Assembly (NCBI GenBank): GCA_030847615.1
Contig: JAUMIR010000004.1
Location: 221,949,001 to 222,013,000, forward strand
Reading direction: 5' to 3'
From: Gambelia wislizenii
Taxonomy: Eukaryota > Chordata > Lepidosauria > Squamata > Crotaphytidae
Length of the DNA: 64,000 nt
Both the position numbers and the translations under genes were made by a program. This document shows positions 1-9,959 of this stretch, piece by piece; positions within the stretch are counted from its first letter, which is position 1; each line of letters opens with the position of its first letter. The notes below the pieces were generated by a model. It saw nothing but the letters and a program-made list of their open reading frames with translations. It was not told the DNA's origin and did not search any database.

Positions 1-97
1 TCCATGGGAGGGGTGTGTATGCTGCTGTTTGTAGGCATTTACTTAATCTGCAGTAGGACAATTCCAAAGTTTTTTTTAAAACTGGTGGCGTAATTTG

Positions 98-172
98 CCA
101 ATGTGTAGTGTAGTGTTAGATTAAGACTTTGGGAGACTAGGGTTCAAATTCCTACTCAACCATGGAAAAATC
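98..172 (+). repeat. tRNA-derived SINE head, degraded
   Basis: Sequence reading GTAGTGTAGTG...GGGAGACTAGGGTTCAAATTCC matches the 5' tRNA-like part of squamate SINEs, with a B-box-like GGTTCAAATTCC. The rest of the SINE body cannot be followed beyond about 172. The remaining DNA of 1-323 shows nothing recognisable. Confidence 0.4.
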
Positions 173-568
173 CCAAGAACTACACCAGAAGATACCATGG
201 TGCCAGTTACACAGCAATTTTTGTCACGGGGCTTACCATGACTTCCTGATCCTGTATTCGTCCCACACTGTTTAGATGATTTTTGTCACTCTTTAGGAAA
301 TCCTGGAAGATCCTGTGATTGATATTTACACGACAAAAGTTCCGTTTCTTTTTATTGGTCTCGTACTCTTATATCCTGTGCTTTTCCTGTTTACACATGT
401 TTAGCCTACCAGGATATATATATTTTTTTTGGCTGTCAATCAAGGATGCAATTACGCATGTTTTCATGACCTCGGTGATGTACTTCCTTTAGAGTTCCGC
501 ACCACGAGCGATGCTATTGGCTGGCTGGGGGTGGGGAGAGGGGGCAGAGGCTTGTGTTTGTCCTGTCT

Positions 569-757
569 CTTAAAAATGTTAACCCTTTAAGCAGAGGCAG
601 AAGGCATTTTGAAAGACCCAGAATGTGATCTTTCGCTCAGACGCAGGAACGATTAAACCCTGTGCTTTCCTTTTGAAATCAAGCCGAGTGGGGGGGAGGA
701 GGAGAGGCTTGGGATTCCCCTTGTCTCTTTAAAATGTTAACCCTTAAAGCAGAGGCA
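569..757 (+). repeat. Tandem duplication inside A1
   Basis: The block around AAAATGTTAACCCTTTAAGC and GCAGAGGCAG at 569-600 recurs at 728-757, about 159 bases later. Each is followed by a GCATTTTGAAAGACMCAGA and a TTCGCTCAGACGC segment. The copies have diverged, so the duplication is not recent. Confidence 0.5.
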
Positions 758-1244
758 GCTGAAGAGTGAAGATTTCAAGCCAGTGACACACAAGCATTTT
801 GAAAGACACAGATGCTGGCATTTTTTTACTGTGCCTTGTGGGGGGGGGAATAAAAGTGTGTTCATTCGCTCAGACGCTGGAATATTTTACTGTGCCTGGG
901 GGTGGTGGTGATGAATGTATGATTATCTGTTCAGACCCAGGGAGGGGATCCAGGCAGGGGATGAATGGGCGACCCTCTGCCCACCACGATCTCTTTGTAA
1001 CATGCAGTTGAGGAAGAGGTTATAGCTGAATGGTTTGCAGTGTAGAAATCCATTTAAAAAGGTGATTGAGTACACGCACACACACACCAACCTACGTGCA
1101 GCTGGAAGGGATACCTTTATTTTCAGCTGGTGAGGCTGGATCTGTTGAATGGGTGACTGACCCCTCCTTTTCTGGTCGCTGATCTCTAAGCCCACCCCCA
1201 GTCACCATTTCCGGTCATCCCCTAGTACCGAGATAGCTTGTCCC

Positions 1245-1394
1245 GGGCTGTTTACATTTCCGATTTTCCGAATCCTCCAGTCTTTTTTAAAAACCGGCAC
1301 AAACCATGGGACTGGAAGTCCTGCAGGTTGAGGGATAAAAGGTGGCCCCCCTTCCGAAAATCACGTACCCGACCCGATGTATGTGTAAACAGCC
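1245..1394 (-). mobile_element. Short family A-like unit nested in A1
   Basis: The ends GGGCTGTTTACAT (left) and ATGTGTAAACAGCC (right) are inverted copies of each other. On the minus strand the interior carries CGGAAGGGGGGCCACC, resembling the TTCAGAAGGAGGGGG motif of other family A copies. It could be an insertion into A1 or a duplicated terminus. Confidence 0.4.
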
Positions 1395-1440
1395 AGGGTT
1401 CGACACGAATTCTTCCCACTACATTTTCATCGTGTAAATG

Positions 1441-1761
1441 GCACCCATGACTTTCCACCACATTCTCTCCATCTGAAAGCAGGAGATGGTGAAGAGTTTA
1501 TCTTGCTTTATTTATTGATGTCCTTTGATATGTCCAGCAAATTGAGAAGAAGGTGCGTGTAAACACTTCACAAATTAATAAAGTGATAATCCTGATTCCT
1601 CGTATATGGTAGATTTATAGAGTGGATTTTAAGGAATGTCAGAATAAATTAATATCTATATTATAACTGCTTTCAAAGGCTGGATTGGTGGAGAATGTAG
1701 AAGGGAGGAGAGATTACTGGGGTCAAGAAATGATGGGATTTTTCTATCCACGCTGTATTAA
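1441..1761. other. Unannotated AT-rich DNA
   Basis: No coding signal, repeat or structure was recognised here. Confidence 0.4.
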
Positions 1762-1990
1762 AATGAATCACCACGTTGCAAGTTCGATTCCAGCGGGCTC
1801 CAAGGTTCACTCAGCCTTCCATCCTTTCGTAGGTCGGTAAATTGAGTACCCAGCTTGTGGGGGCAATTAGCTAACACACATTGGAAACAGCTTAATGCAG
1901 TGTAGATGTGTAAATAGCTATTGCTTAAAACAATTTGTAAGCCGCTCTGATAGACTTGTGGCTGAAGAGTGGGAAATAAATAAAAAAAAA
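1762..1990 (+). repeat. tRNA-derived SINE
   Basis: A B-box-like GTTCGATTCC lies near 1782, followed by GGTAAATTGAGTACCCAGCTTG and a 3' tail region reading TTGTAAGCCGCTCTGA...AAATAAATAAAAA. This is the layout of a tRNA-headed squamate SINE with a LINE-derived tail and an A-rich end. The A-box part is decayed. It was mobilised in trans by a LINE and encodes nothing. Confidence 0.65.
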
Positions 1991-3220
1991 ATAATAAAAA
2001 AAACCCCAAAGAGGAAGAGATCATTCAGATATCACATATTAAGAAGTGGTAGAAAACAGGGATATGAAAATTTCTCAATCTCAACCTCATTGTGACTCCC
2101 ACCTGCACTTCCTTCCTTCCCATGGTTTGAATTTGATAGGGTCACTATAAGTCAGAGGTGACCAGAAGGCACATAGCAATAATAAATGGGAGACTGCTAA
2201 GGATAGGCTCAAAACTGAAGGACCGCCTTTTGATCACCCGTCTGCCTTCATCTGCATAGAGTAAACAAACCACAACTGAACATGTAATTCCTGGCAAGTC
2301 CTTGACACCACAGGAGGTAGCTTACCCTTCTCAATGTATTTATGTACCTGCTTACATGTAAATGCAAGCAGAGGAAATACTTGCATTTGAGATGGGTGGA
2401 GCCTCAGTGCATGGCTTATCAATGTGCCTCTTCAAGGTGTCTTTCCATGGTCATGCAGGAGGACAAGTATAATTGCTACTTATCTTCACTGTGGTTATTC
2501 ATTGGCAGAGGTTTAAAAATAGAGCCTAGATTGCTTGATGTTCAGTTCCCAGTTGAGTTGTATATGCATTATCAAGGATATATTTTTTTCATTGCCGTTG
2601 ACAATGACTAACAAGATATCCATCTGTCCTCCTCTACAGAGGACAGTCCTCTTTCTGAAGGGCTATGCATAGGGATGTTAAGAACTGCTGCTCTCAATCT
2701 TGCTGAGTTTCTGAATTTCCTCACTGGAATTCTCATTCTCTTCCTCTTTCAATATTGAGTTATAATACACTTTTGCACATGCACATAGAAAATTTTGTGT
2801 GCATGTTTTTCAAAAATTCATTTGTCTGTTTGCTTTTTCAATGTATGCATGCTACATGACATTTTTTGCACTGACCCAAGTGTACTTCTACATGGTTTCT
2901 GCACATTTTGTTCTCAAAATGCACTCTTTCTGTACAATGTTCAGATTTCTATCCCATGCCATTGAACAAATCTTGGGAGGTGGAAAATGACTGTTTCTAC
3001 ATAGAAATAAGAATCCAATAGAAATAAATAGATATGTAGGGGAAATGTGAAACTGGTAGATTCATCCATCAGCTTTGCGCTTCCCTTCAAGTTATTTATT
3101 GCTCTATAGTCCAAATGAGCAAAAATGCACACCACCTCACAGTTTGTTAAAAAAGTATGGGGAAATCTGCAAAGGCTTTTACCCCATTGTTTTTGCTGTT
3201 TGGGGCCCCCTCTTTCCAAA
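1991..3220. other. Mostly unannotated; one SINE 3' tail
   Basis: Positions 2133-2185 read TAGGGTCACTATAAGTCAG...GAAGGCACATAGCAATAATA, the 3' end of the ACA-type squamate SINE in plus orientation. The rest is AT-rich with no coding or repeat signal that I recognise. Confidence 0.45.
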
Positions 3221-3494
3221 TACCATATATTCCGGAGTATAAGATGACCTTTGAGCCCTGAAAAATAGGCTCCAAAATCAGGGGTCATCTTATACACCAG
3301 ATACACTTTGCTTCACCCCAATATTGGATCTCTTGCCTCTTCGCTCCCTTTGCAAACGGAGTGAAGAGGCAGGAGATTGGGTGAGGGGGTGAGGCAAAGT
3401 GTTTACCGGTTCATTCGCCCCCCTCCTCTGCCTTCTCCCCCTTTGGGAAGCAACCAAATACAGAGTAGGGGGGCGAACATTGCTGGAAAGCCCC

Positions 3495-4035
3495 CCCTCC
3501 AGCCACCCTTCCACCCTCCACAAAGCCACGATCGGCCTCCCAATCATGGGTTCGAGGAGGGGTTGGGTGGTTAGGAAGCTCTCCCCTCCGGCCACCCTTC
3601 CACCCTCCCTGAAGCCACAATCGGGCTCCCGGTGGCAGCCTCGGGGAGGGGGTGGGTGGCTGGAAATTACCCCCCCTCCAGCCACCCTTCCACGCTCCCA
3701 GAATCTGCGATCGGGCTCCCAATTGCAGGTTAAGGAGGGGTTGCATGGCTAGGAAGCCCCCTCCAGACCCCCTCCCCCCTCCCTAAGCCGCGATCGGGCT
3801 CCTGATCGCGGGTTCGGGGAGGGGTTGGGTGGCTAGGAAGTCCCCCGCTCCAGCCACCCTTCCACCCTCCCCGAAGCTGTGATTGGGCTCCCAGTGGCAG
3901 CCTCGGGGATGGGGTGTGTGGATGGTAATTCCCCCCTCCAGCCACCCTTCCACCCACCCAGAAGCCGCAATCGGGCTCCCGATTGCGGGTTCTGAGAGGG
4001 GGTAGGTGGGGGGAAAGTCCCCCCCCTCCAGCCAT
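3495..4035. repeat. Tandem array, about 89-bp unit, six to seven copies
   Basis: The motif CCTCCAGCCACCCTTCCAC recurs with variation at about 3495, 3584, 3675, 3760, 3847, 3935 and 4025. Between copies lies a GC-rich inverted segment such as GATCGGGCTCC...GATCGCGGGTTCGGGGAGG, so most units can form a hairpin. Confidence 0.75.
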
Positions 4036-4069
4036 CCTTACAGCAGCCAAGGCAAGCCGGGTAAATTTG

Positions 4070-4500
4070 CTCCTTTCTTCCACCTTCCTGGAAGGTGGAA
4101 GAAAGGGGTGAATCTTGCGGTTTGCCACGGCTGCTAGCCATTCCCTGCGTCTTCATTCTCTTCCAAAGGGAATGAAGACAGAGGGAGGGGGACGGACAAG
4201 GGAAACTGGGTATTTTTGCCCCTTTCGTCCACCTTCCTGGAAGGTGGAAGAGAGAGGCGAATCCCTCGGTTTACCTTGGTGGCTGCCCATCCCTCTGTCT
4301 TCATTCCCTTCCAAAGAGAATGAAGATGGGGTGGGGGTTGACGAGGCAAACCGGGCATTTTCACCCCTTTCTTCCACCTTCGAGTCAAGGGTGACTGGAA
4401 GGTCAAAGACAGGGGCGAATGCCGTGGCTTGCCATGGAGGCCGCCCATCCCCTCCGTCTTCATTCCCTTTGCAAAGGGAATGAAGACCGAGGGAATGGGC
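4070..4500. repeat. Tandem array, about 148-bp unit, three copies
   Basis: The self-complementary CCACCTTCCTGGAAGGTGG occurs at about 4079 and 4230, with a changed third copy near 4375. Each is followed by a CTTCATTCYCTTCCAAAGGGAATGAAG-like hairpin (about 4150, 4298 and 4459). Confidence 0.7.
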
Positions 4501-4599
4501 AGTGGCCAAGGCAAACCGAGTTCATTCGGCCCCCTCCTCTGCCTTCACCTCCCTTTGGGGAGCAACTGAAGGTGGAAGAGAGGGGTGAATGTAGTGGCT

Positions 4600-4735
4600 G
4601 GCTGGCTGGCTGGCTGGCTGGGAGAGCCCTGCCAGCTGATCCTGTTCGCTTTCCCAACTCATGAGGAGATCCTCGTGAGTTGGGAAACAAAGAGGATCAG
4701 CTGGCAAGGCTCCCTCAGCCAGCCAGCCAGCCAAA
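4600..4735. repeat. Long inverted repeat (hairpin) in element C
   Basis: The arms run from GGCTGGCTGG...CAGCTGATCCT...TTTCCCAACTCA to TGAGTTGGGAAA...AGGATCAGCTGG...CCAGCCAGCC, about 55 bases each with a short loop near 4662-4675. (GGCT)n runs form the base of the stem. Confidence 0.75.
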
Positions 4736-4844
4736 TTGGGGGGTGGTCTTATATGGTGAATATATGCCAAACTCTAGATTTTTATTGGAAAATTGGGGGG
4801 TCGTTTTATATGCCCAGTCGTCTTATACGCCGGAATATACGGTA

Positions 4845-6228
4845 GAGTAGATTGGCACTGGGTCCTGTTTAGACAGGTAGGATTCCCAGTGAATTCCATG
4901 GGGGGTATTTTCACTGTTTAGACAGGCCCTGTGTCTCTATTTAAATTGATGGGATTATTTCTCAGTGGACATCTACAGATATTAAGATGTGCAAATTTTA
5001 AGCAAGTGCCTGTTCTCTAGTTGTATTTGTTTTTAAGTGATACATTTTTCCTGGCAATGTGTACAAGAATATTCTAGTGATAAGTAGCATCTATGATAGG
5101 ATCATGGATCAGAGAGACAAAGAACACATGCTTGAAGAGCCTGAAGATGTACATAACTACTTTCCATTCTTTAGGAACTGCTCCCTTCAACTTCTTATGA
5201 AACAAGCTATAGGTAGCCAAGTGCAATCTTTCCAGATGCTTTGAAGTAGTCTGAGTCATTCTCCCCTAGAGTTCCAAGTTCATGTGTGGAAACAGTGATT
5301 TGTTACTGTTGTTGTTTTGTAAACACAACACAGGAAAAACAATATTGGGCTCAGGAAAAAAACAATATTGGGCTTAGGTTGTAAAAAAAGTAGGGGGGGA
5401 AAGACTTGGGACCATGACATTTTAGTTGAATCAGAAAGATTTTGTGAGGCTTAACCCCCACCCCAAGACTTACCAAAAGCACAAGACTCCCATGTTTGAT
5501 CCCCCATTAATAAACAACTCTTACATCTATTAGTGGCAAAGGAAATAAGACCCTTAGCATTTTGATACCTCGAGCAAAATGAGGATTTTCATGGTGAGAG
5601 TAAGTTGAAATGGGCTTGAGAAATAAGGGTCCCAATACCAGTCCCACTGTTCCAGTGTGATCTTAAGTAGGATTTGGGAAATGGGTAAGATTCCCAACTG
5701 GTGAACAGCCTTATCAAGGCAAACATTCAAGAGAATGATATTTAAACACAACTGGAAATAGGAAAAACCAAACAACAATTAACCACTGCATATCTCTGAA
5801 ATTAAATAGCCTCAGGGAAAGATTATGCATGCCAGAGAAAAAGGTGGAGGGGGGGGGAGTTTCACAAGTATAGCCAAGGACCAGTTCTTGTTATATATTG
5901 GGTTGCTGATATTATTAATTTCAGTATCCATGCACATGGTTTGCTCACACAAGGGGTCAAACATAGAAGGAATAATTAACCTAGATTACAACTAAAGTCT
6001 ATGGTATTTAATTGGATGTTTATATTTATATTTAAATATTAAACATATATTATTTTTATGCTTCTTAAAAGTGAAATCACCTCAGAAATATTAGAAGTTA
6101 TAATTTGTATTAGCAAGTCATTTTAGGAAACGGGACTATGAAGAGGGCATTGTCCATCTTCCCCCTCAGCCTTTCAGATCCCACATGATAATTTCTTAGG
6201 AGCAGGGGCAGCTGGTGGGTCTGTTGCC
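4845..6228. other. Unannotated AT-rich DNA
   Basis: Two short TGTTTAGACAGG segments near 4867 and 4916 may be an eroded family A end. Otherwise no coding, RNA or repeat feature was recognised. Confidence 0.4.
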
Positions 6229-6293
6229 ATGGAGTTGAAGAATCTGCTCTTGTTTTTAAGGCTGCTTCTGCTGCAGCTGCTCCTGGCTGTATG
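6229..6293 (+). CDS. Candidate first coding exon encoding a signal peptide (weak)
   Basis: An ATG in a fair Kozak context (TTGCCATGG) opens a 21-residue stretch beginning MELKNLLLF, then a Leu-rich core (RLLLLQLLLAV). This has the shape of a secretory signal peptide: a charged N-region with one Lys, then a long hydrophobic core. The frame meets a stop at 6295-6297, but a plausible splice donor, ATG|GTAGGT, lies at 6293/6294, just before the stop, and would end the exon in phase 2. I do not recognise the gene and see no second exon nearby. The region is not obviously repeat. A chance Leu-rich frame in CTG-rich DNA is the main alternative. Confidence 0.2.
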
Positions 6294-6384
6294 GTAGGTC
6301 TCTTAGTGCTGCATTTCTGTCAGGAATAGGGATCCCTTTCATACTATATAATTATAGCACTATGATTCCACCTTAAATTTCTCT

Positions 6385-6464
6385 GTTGTGTATTCCTGCA
6401 TGGCAGGGGTTTGGCTTAGAATGGTCCTTGTGGCCCCTTCCAACTCTAAGAGTCTATATTTCGA
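6385..6464 (+). mobile_element. CR1 LINE 3' tail
   Basis: GCATGGCAGGGGTTTGGCTT...TCCTTGTGGCCCCTTCCAAC followed by TCTAAGAGTCTAT is the CR1 3' end in plus orientation. It resumes as AAGATTCTATG at 7429-7439, after the A2 insertion. Only the tail is present, because the 5' part was lost on integration. Confidence 0.5.
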
Positions 6465-7428
6465 AGGGGTCGTTTACACGGCAAAATAAATCCTCAAAGA
6501 ATGCGACAAGAAGCCTGATAGTTCCCACACATTTCGAAGCAACAGCGCCCTTTTCAGAAGGAGGGGGTGCAAAAAAACCATAAGTTGCACAGTATCAGCT
6601 TTCGCTAGTTTTCCGCACTTTTTGATTAAGTTCGTGAAAATGCACATAATTTATCATGGGAACTAACGATCGTGTAAACTGGCATCTACCTTTTCGAATT
6701 ACTATGAGCAGAGCTGAATCCTGATTGGTTGGAGTGACCATTCTGCTTTATCCGAATAGACTGAGGGGTTGGAGAGAAGAAATTCACCCTCCTTCTGCTT
6801 GCAACCCACTTTGGAAAACCGAGCCCTTCCTGTCTGTCTTTCGGGGGGGTGGGTGGGTGGGAGGGAAGATGCTTTGCTGGTGTGTGTGTGTGTGCTGGGA
6901 AACAGCCGATCGCATGTTCGTTCTTTTGTTTGTTTGTCCTTCCATTCACTTGCCTTTATTCAAGGCTTCGGAGGGAGGGAAAAGAAATGAGGCAAGCCCT
7001 AGTTCTGTGGTGTGTGTTTGTGTGTGCATGCATGAAAGGAATCGAAGATCGCTCCTCCATGCTTTTGCTTGTTCGTGCTTTCATTGACTCCTTTCTTTAT
7101 AGAAGCCTTTGGGGGCTGGGGAAGACAGGGGGAGTTTGACAGATCGCTCTTTCAATCCCTTGTTTGTTTGTCCTTTTTCTTTCCTCTCATTATTTATGGT
7201 CTCCATAACCCCCTCCTTGCTCCCTCCCCACCTCCTGCCTGGCTTTAATCATCTGGAGGTGATTCCCCGCCCCCACCTTTGCCTGTGTGAATTAAGCAAA
7301 ACAGAAAGTTGCTGGATCTGGCTTCATCATCCGAAAATGCCAGGCGTCGTGTGATTTATGCACTCCTGATGCGAAAGAATGGTAATCCGGAATCTGGCAA
7401 ACTTTTTCCTGTCGTGGAACCGGCCCCT
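6465..7428 (+). mobile_element. Family A non-autonomous DNA transposon (copy A2)
   Basis: The termini are AGGGGTCG (left) and CGGCCCCT (right), with the subterminal TTTACACGGCAAAATAAATC. It carries the family motifs TTCAGAAGGAGGGGGTGC near 6553 and CTGATTGGTTGGAGTGACC near 6721. It lies inside a CR1 tail: AAGAGTCTAT to its left and AAGATTCTAT to its right could be an imperfect duplicated target. The frames in 6686-7140 are driven by TG-rich and GGGTGGG runs and are not coding. Confidence 0.55.
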
Positions 7429-7602
7429 AAGATTCTATGCCATGGTTGCATCCAGTGGAATCCAGGAGTTTGTAGTTTGGTGAGGCTTCAGAAGTCTACG
7501 GATCAGAATTCTAAATACCCTCCCTAAACTGCCAATCCCAGGTTTCCATAGGATAGAACCATGACTATGATCATAGTACTATAGTTGTGTAGTATCAAAG
7601 GG

Positions 7603-8342
7603 CCTAGGAGCAAGCACTTGGATGGGTCCCATAGAACTGAAAGCAGCTATGGAAGAAATAGATGTTAAACCAAAAATGGATTTACTACCTCTGAAGCAAC
7701 AGGTCCACTGACTACTAGGTGACTAGGTGCTTAGGAGCACCTATATTTCTGGTGTTTGCGAGTGTGATGAAAAGGCCGCTCTTTTAGCCAATCTAAGAGC
7801 AGCAGGTGTCCAGCCAATAGGAAGGCAGCTGGGCATGGCTATAAAAAGGCCTGACAGCGAGATAGAAGAAAAAGTTAACACAAAAAAATCGTTTGGGGTA
7901 CACTTGATTTTTGCAATTTAAAGTAAGGATGTTGTGCATTATTATGACTCTCTCCTGCCTACCAACACTCCATAGCCTGAAATGCTGATCCTTCTTGTGG
8001 TAGAATATTTCTGTCTCCTTCCTCTTACATTTTATTTTATTTTTATCCTGTCTTTCTCCCAATATGAGAACCATGGCTACTTATAATGTGGAATTAAAAC
8101 AAAATACAGTTAAACAATATGTGGTACAAACCCCCCATCATTAACTAGACAACCACATGTAAATATTTAAAACAGTTTAAATGCATAAATGCTATTTATT
8201 TATTTATGGTTTCTTTTTTCTATTTTTATACTTTATTTTTTAAATTTTATTTATTTTTTCTGTCATCTGTAAGATGGCTCATTCCTTTTTTAAAGTTAAG
8301 AGTGCTGTTTAGTAGGCACTTTACCTCAAGGTCTTGTCCCTT
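7603..8342. other. Unannotated DNA with a promoter-like patch and a LINE/SINE tail
   Basis: A CCAAT/TATA cluster at 7788-7849 is listed separately. At 8025-8110 the sequence TTATTTTTATCCTGTCTTTCTCCC resembles the reverse complement of the common squamate LINE/SINE tail. No gene was recognised. Confidence 0.35.
7788..7849 (+). promoter_or_regulatory. Promoter-like CCAAT-CCAAT-TATA arrangement
   Basis: Two CCAAT boxes, in TTAGCCAATCTA (7788-7792) and CAGCCAATAGG (7814-7818), precede GGCTATAAAAAGGC, whose TATA element is at 7840-7849. The first CCAAT lies about 50 bases upstream of the TATA, the usual polymerase II spacing, predicting a start near 7870. No coding frame follows. It may be a fragment of an LTR or of a DNA element's internal promoter, or it may be chance. 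Confidence 0.25.
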
Positions 8343-8401
8343 CTTTTTCTGTAGTTGTTGTCTGCCTACAAATCATTTCCGACTTATGGGTATCCTATCA
8401 C

Positions 8402-8728
8402 AGGGGGGTTGACTACACAATGAAAAAATCCTCTAAGAATCTGAACAGAATGCTCTTGGTCCTCACAGACACTGGCCCACATTCACCATATTCAGAAGGA
8501 GGGGTGCTGAACAATCCAAAAAACTCCAAAAAGATTGTGATAACATTCTTCACTGGTTTTAGCGATCTTTTTAAAAAAATTCTGTGAAATAGCACATAAT
8601 TGGTTGTGTGATCAACAAATCAAAAAGGGGCACACAGCACACAGCGAACAGTAGAGCTAAAACCTGATTGGCCAGACCTCAGGAGGGGCGGGCTTACAAG
8701 GGAGAGCTCTCAATGCCAGAGCAGCCAT

Positions 8729-8764
<36 letters not shown>

Positions 8765-9072
8765 GTCTGTTTTGGCTGGCACGATCAGTAAAGCAACAGA
8801 GCAAAAGAACAGAGGTACTTTTTAGTGGAAAATTGCTCTTCCGCAATCGGTTTCTTTTTTTTTTTAAAAAAAAGGGGGGAGGTTTTCAGGACTCAATTCA
8901 CTCACAGCCACCTTTTTTTTTTTTGGTGGGGGAAGAACTCTTGTGAACAGCTAAATCACTACTTTTCCTTTTCTGCAAAGTGTTGGATGAGTTGTGGGCA
9001 CAAATGGAGCCTGCAGCGAAAGGGAGGTAAGTTGCTATTTTTCACAACAAATTCTCCTGTCTAGCTGACCCC
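8402..9072 (+). mobile_element. Family A non-autonomous DNA transposon (copy A3) inside a SINE
   Basis: The left end GGGGTTGACTACACAATG and right end TTGTTGTG...TAGCTGACCCC (read as CTAGCTGACCCC) are imperfect inverted copies. The interior has TTCAGAAGGAGGGGTGC near 8490 and CTGATTGGCCAGACCTCAGG near 8663, both shared with other A copies. It contains an ATCT microsatellite. Confidence 0.5.
8732..8765 (+). repeat. (ATCT)n microsatellite
   Basis: About eight uninterrupted TATC repeats, then a short GTCT variant. Confidence 0.9.
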
Positions 9073-9243
9073 AGGGTCTTCTTGACAAGAGTTGTTCGGA
9101 GGTGGTGGTGTCATTGCTGTCATCTGAATGTAAGAGAGTGTGACCTGCCAAAGGTCATCCCCATGGGTTTCCACAGTGGATATTTGAACCCGACTCTCCT
9201 GGATTCCTAACCCAGTGTTCAAACTACTATACCACACTGGCAT

Positions 9244-9955
9244 TTGCTATATAGCTAGAAGTTGAAGAATGATGCCATGGGAAGGATGGGGCTAAAAGGC
9301 AGTCAGTCAGACGATGGAAGAGCTTGTGACAAGAGAGGGAAAATAATTTAGTTGGATTCAACGGTGTCAGTGGGAATAGCCATTGAGTCATCTGAGTGCC
9401 CCTAAAATACAGAAGCTAATATTTTTATATCTTATGAGTATAACATCCTCATTCTCAAAACTGATCACACAAGTTAATATGAAATATTAAATGTCCAAGT
9501 CAACCAGTGAATTGTCTCCTAATGAGCTATGTTGGAGAAAAGTATTTTGACACATATGTTCAAAAAACCCTTTTGGATCAAGCCCAGCTTGCCAAATATT
9601 TCAAGACATAAGAGTTGGCAGTAGTGTCTATAGTGAAAAAGTTCATGGTGGGGTAAACTGTACTTTAAACTTCATTAGTCTGAGGATAATTGGGCACCCA
9701 GTTTGACTAATGAGAACTGTGTTAGGCCCAAAGCATTATCCATTGCAGGCTAATTTTCACCTTGCTTTATTTATAACCAAGGCTGTAGCAATGTTAAATT
9801 CCGAGTTAAGAGCCATTCCCATTTCAGTATGCTCAGGGAGACTATGAACCAGGTGCAAAGAAAGGGGCAGGGGGCTGTTGGCTGCATATATTGATCATGG
9901 CAGAAATACTCATCTATATTGACTTTATTGGGCCAATGTCCTGGGCCAAAATGTT
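9244..9955. other. Unannotated DNA
   Basis: No coding or repeat signal was recognised. The minus-strand frame that starts near 10187 and runs back to 9771 is antisense to the L2-like LINE end and is not a gene. Confidence 0.4.
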
Positions 9956-9959
9956 CAAG

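Larger units (their letters stand above)
324..1440. mobile_element. Family A non-autonomous DNA transposon (copy A1)
   Basis: The left end reads ATTTACACGACAAAA and the right end reads TTTTCATCGTGTAAAT, an imperfect terminal inverted repeat. The interior carries the family A hallmark GCTATTGGCTGGCTGGGGGT, seen in the same relative place in the copies at 6465, 8402, 10377, 21412 and 34311. No transposase frame is present. A clear target duplication was not found, so the superfamily (hAT is my guess) is open. The copy holds an internal tandem duplication and a second nested terminal-repeat unit. Confidence 0.55.
3221..4844. mobile_element. Element C: 1.6-kb TA-flanked terminal-repeat DNA transposon, non-autonomous
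   Basis: The left end is TACCATATATTCCGG followed by AGTATAAGATGACC. The right end, read on the other strand, is TACCGTATATTCCGG followed by CGTATAAGACGACT. The two ends match over most of 28 bases and are bounded by TA, which suggests a Tc1/mariner-type TA target, although the family is not established. There is no transposase; the interior is GC-rich and consists of two tandem arrays and a large hairpin, described separately. Long open frames on both strands here are by-products of GC-rich repeats, not genes. Confidence 0.6.
6334..7602. mobile_element. Family F palindromic MITE (F3), split by nested insertions
   Basis: The left end CCCTTTCATACTAT...TATAGCACTATGATTCCAC (6334-6375) is mirrored by the right end ATCATAGTACTATAG...AGTATCAAAGGG (7568-7602). 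The inner arms (TGCCATGGTTGCATCC near 7437, CCATAGGATAGAACCATG near 7546) match the copies at 19839-20066 and 20172-20394. Between the halves sit a CR1 tail and family A copy A2, so this is the oldest layer of a three-level nest. Confidence 0.5.
8343..9243 (-). repeat. ACA-type tRNA-derived SINE, split by A3
   Basis: On the minus strand the tRNA-like head is at 9243-9150 (GTGTGGTATAGTAGTTTGAAC, B-box-like GGGTTCAAAT). The body continues to 9074, is interrupted by the family A element at 8402-9072, and resumes at 8401-8343 with the SINE 3' end (plus strand GTTGTTGTCTGCC...CATTTCCGACTTATGGG). The two halves join in correct SINE order. Confidence 0.6.

Noticed and set aside
3495..4035. CRISPR-like array
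   Set aside because: Unit spacing is long and the whole 89-base unit is repeated; there are no unique spacers, and the context is a vertebrate transposon.
3290..4845. Many overlapping open frames of 80-130 codons on both strands
   Set aside because: They coincide with GC-rich tandem arrays of element C, occur on both strands in several frames, and show only repeat-derived Pro/Gly/Arg-rich sequence.
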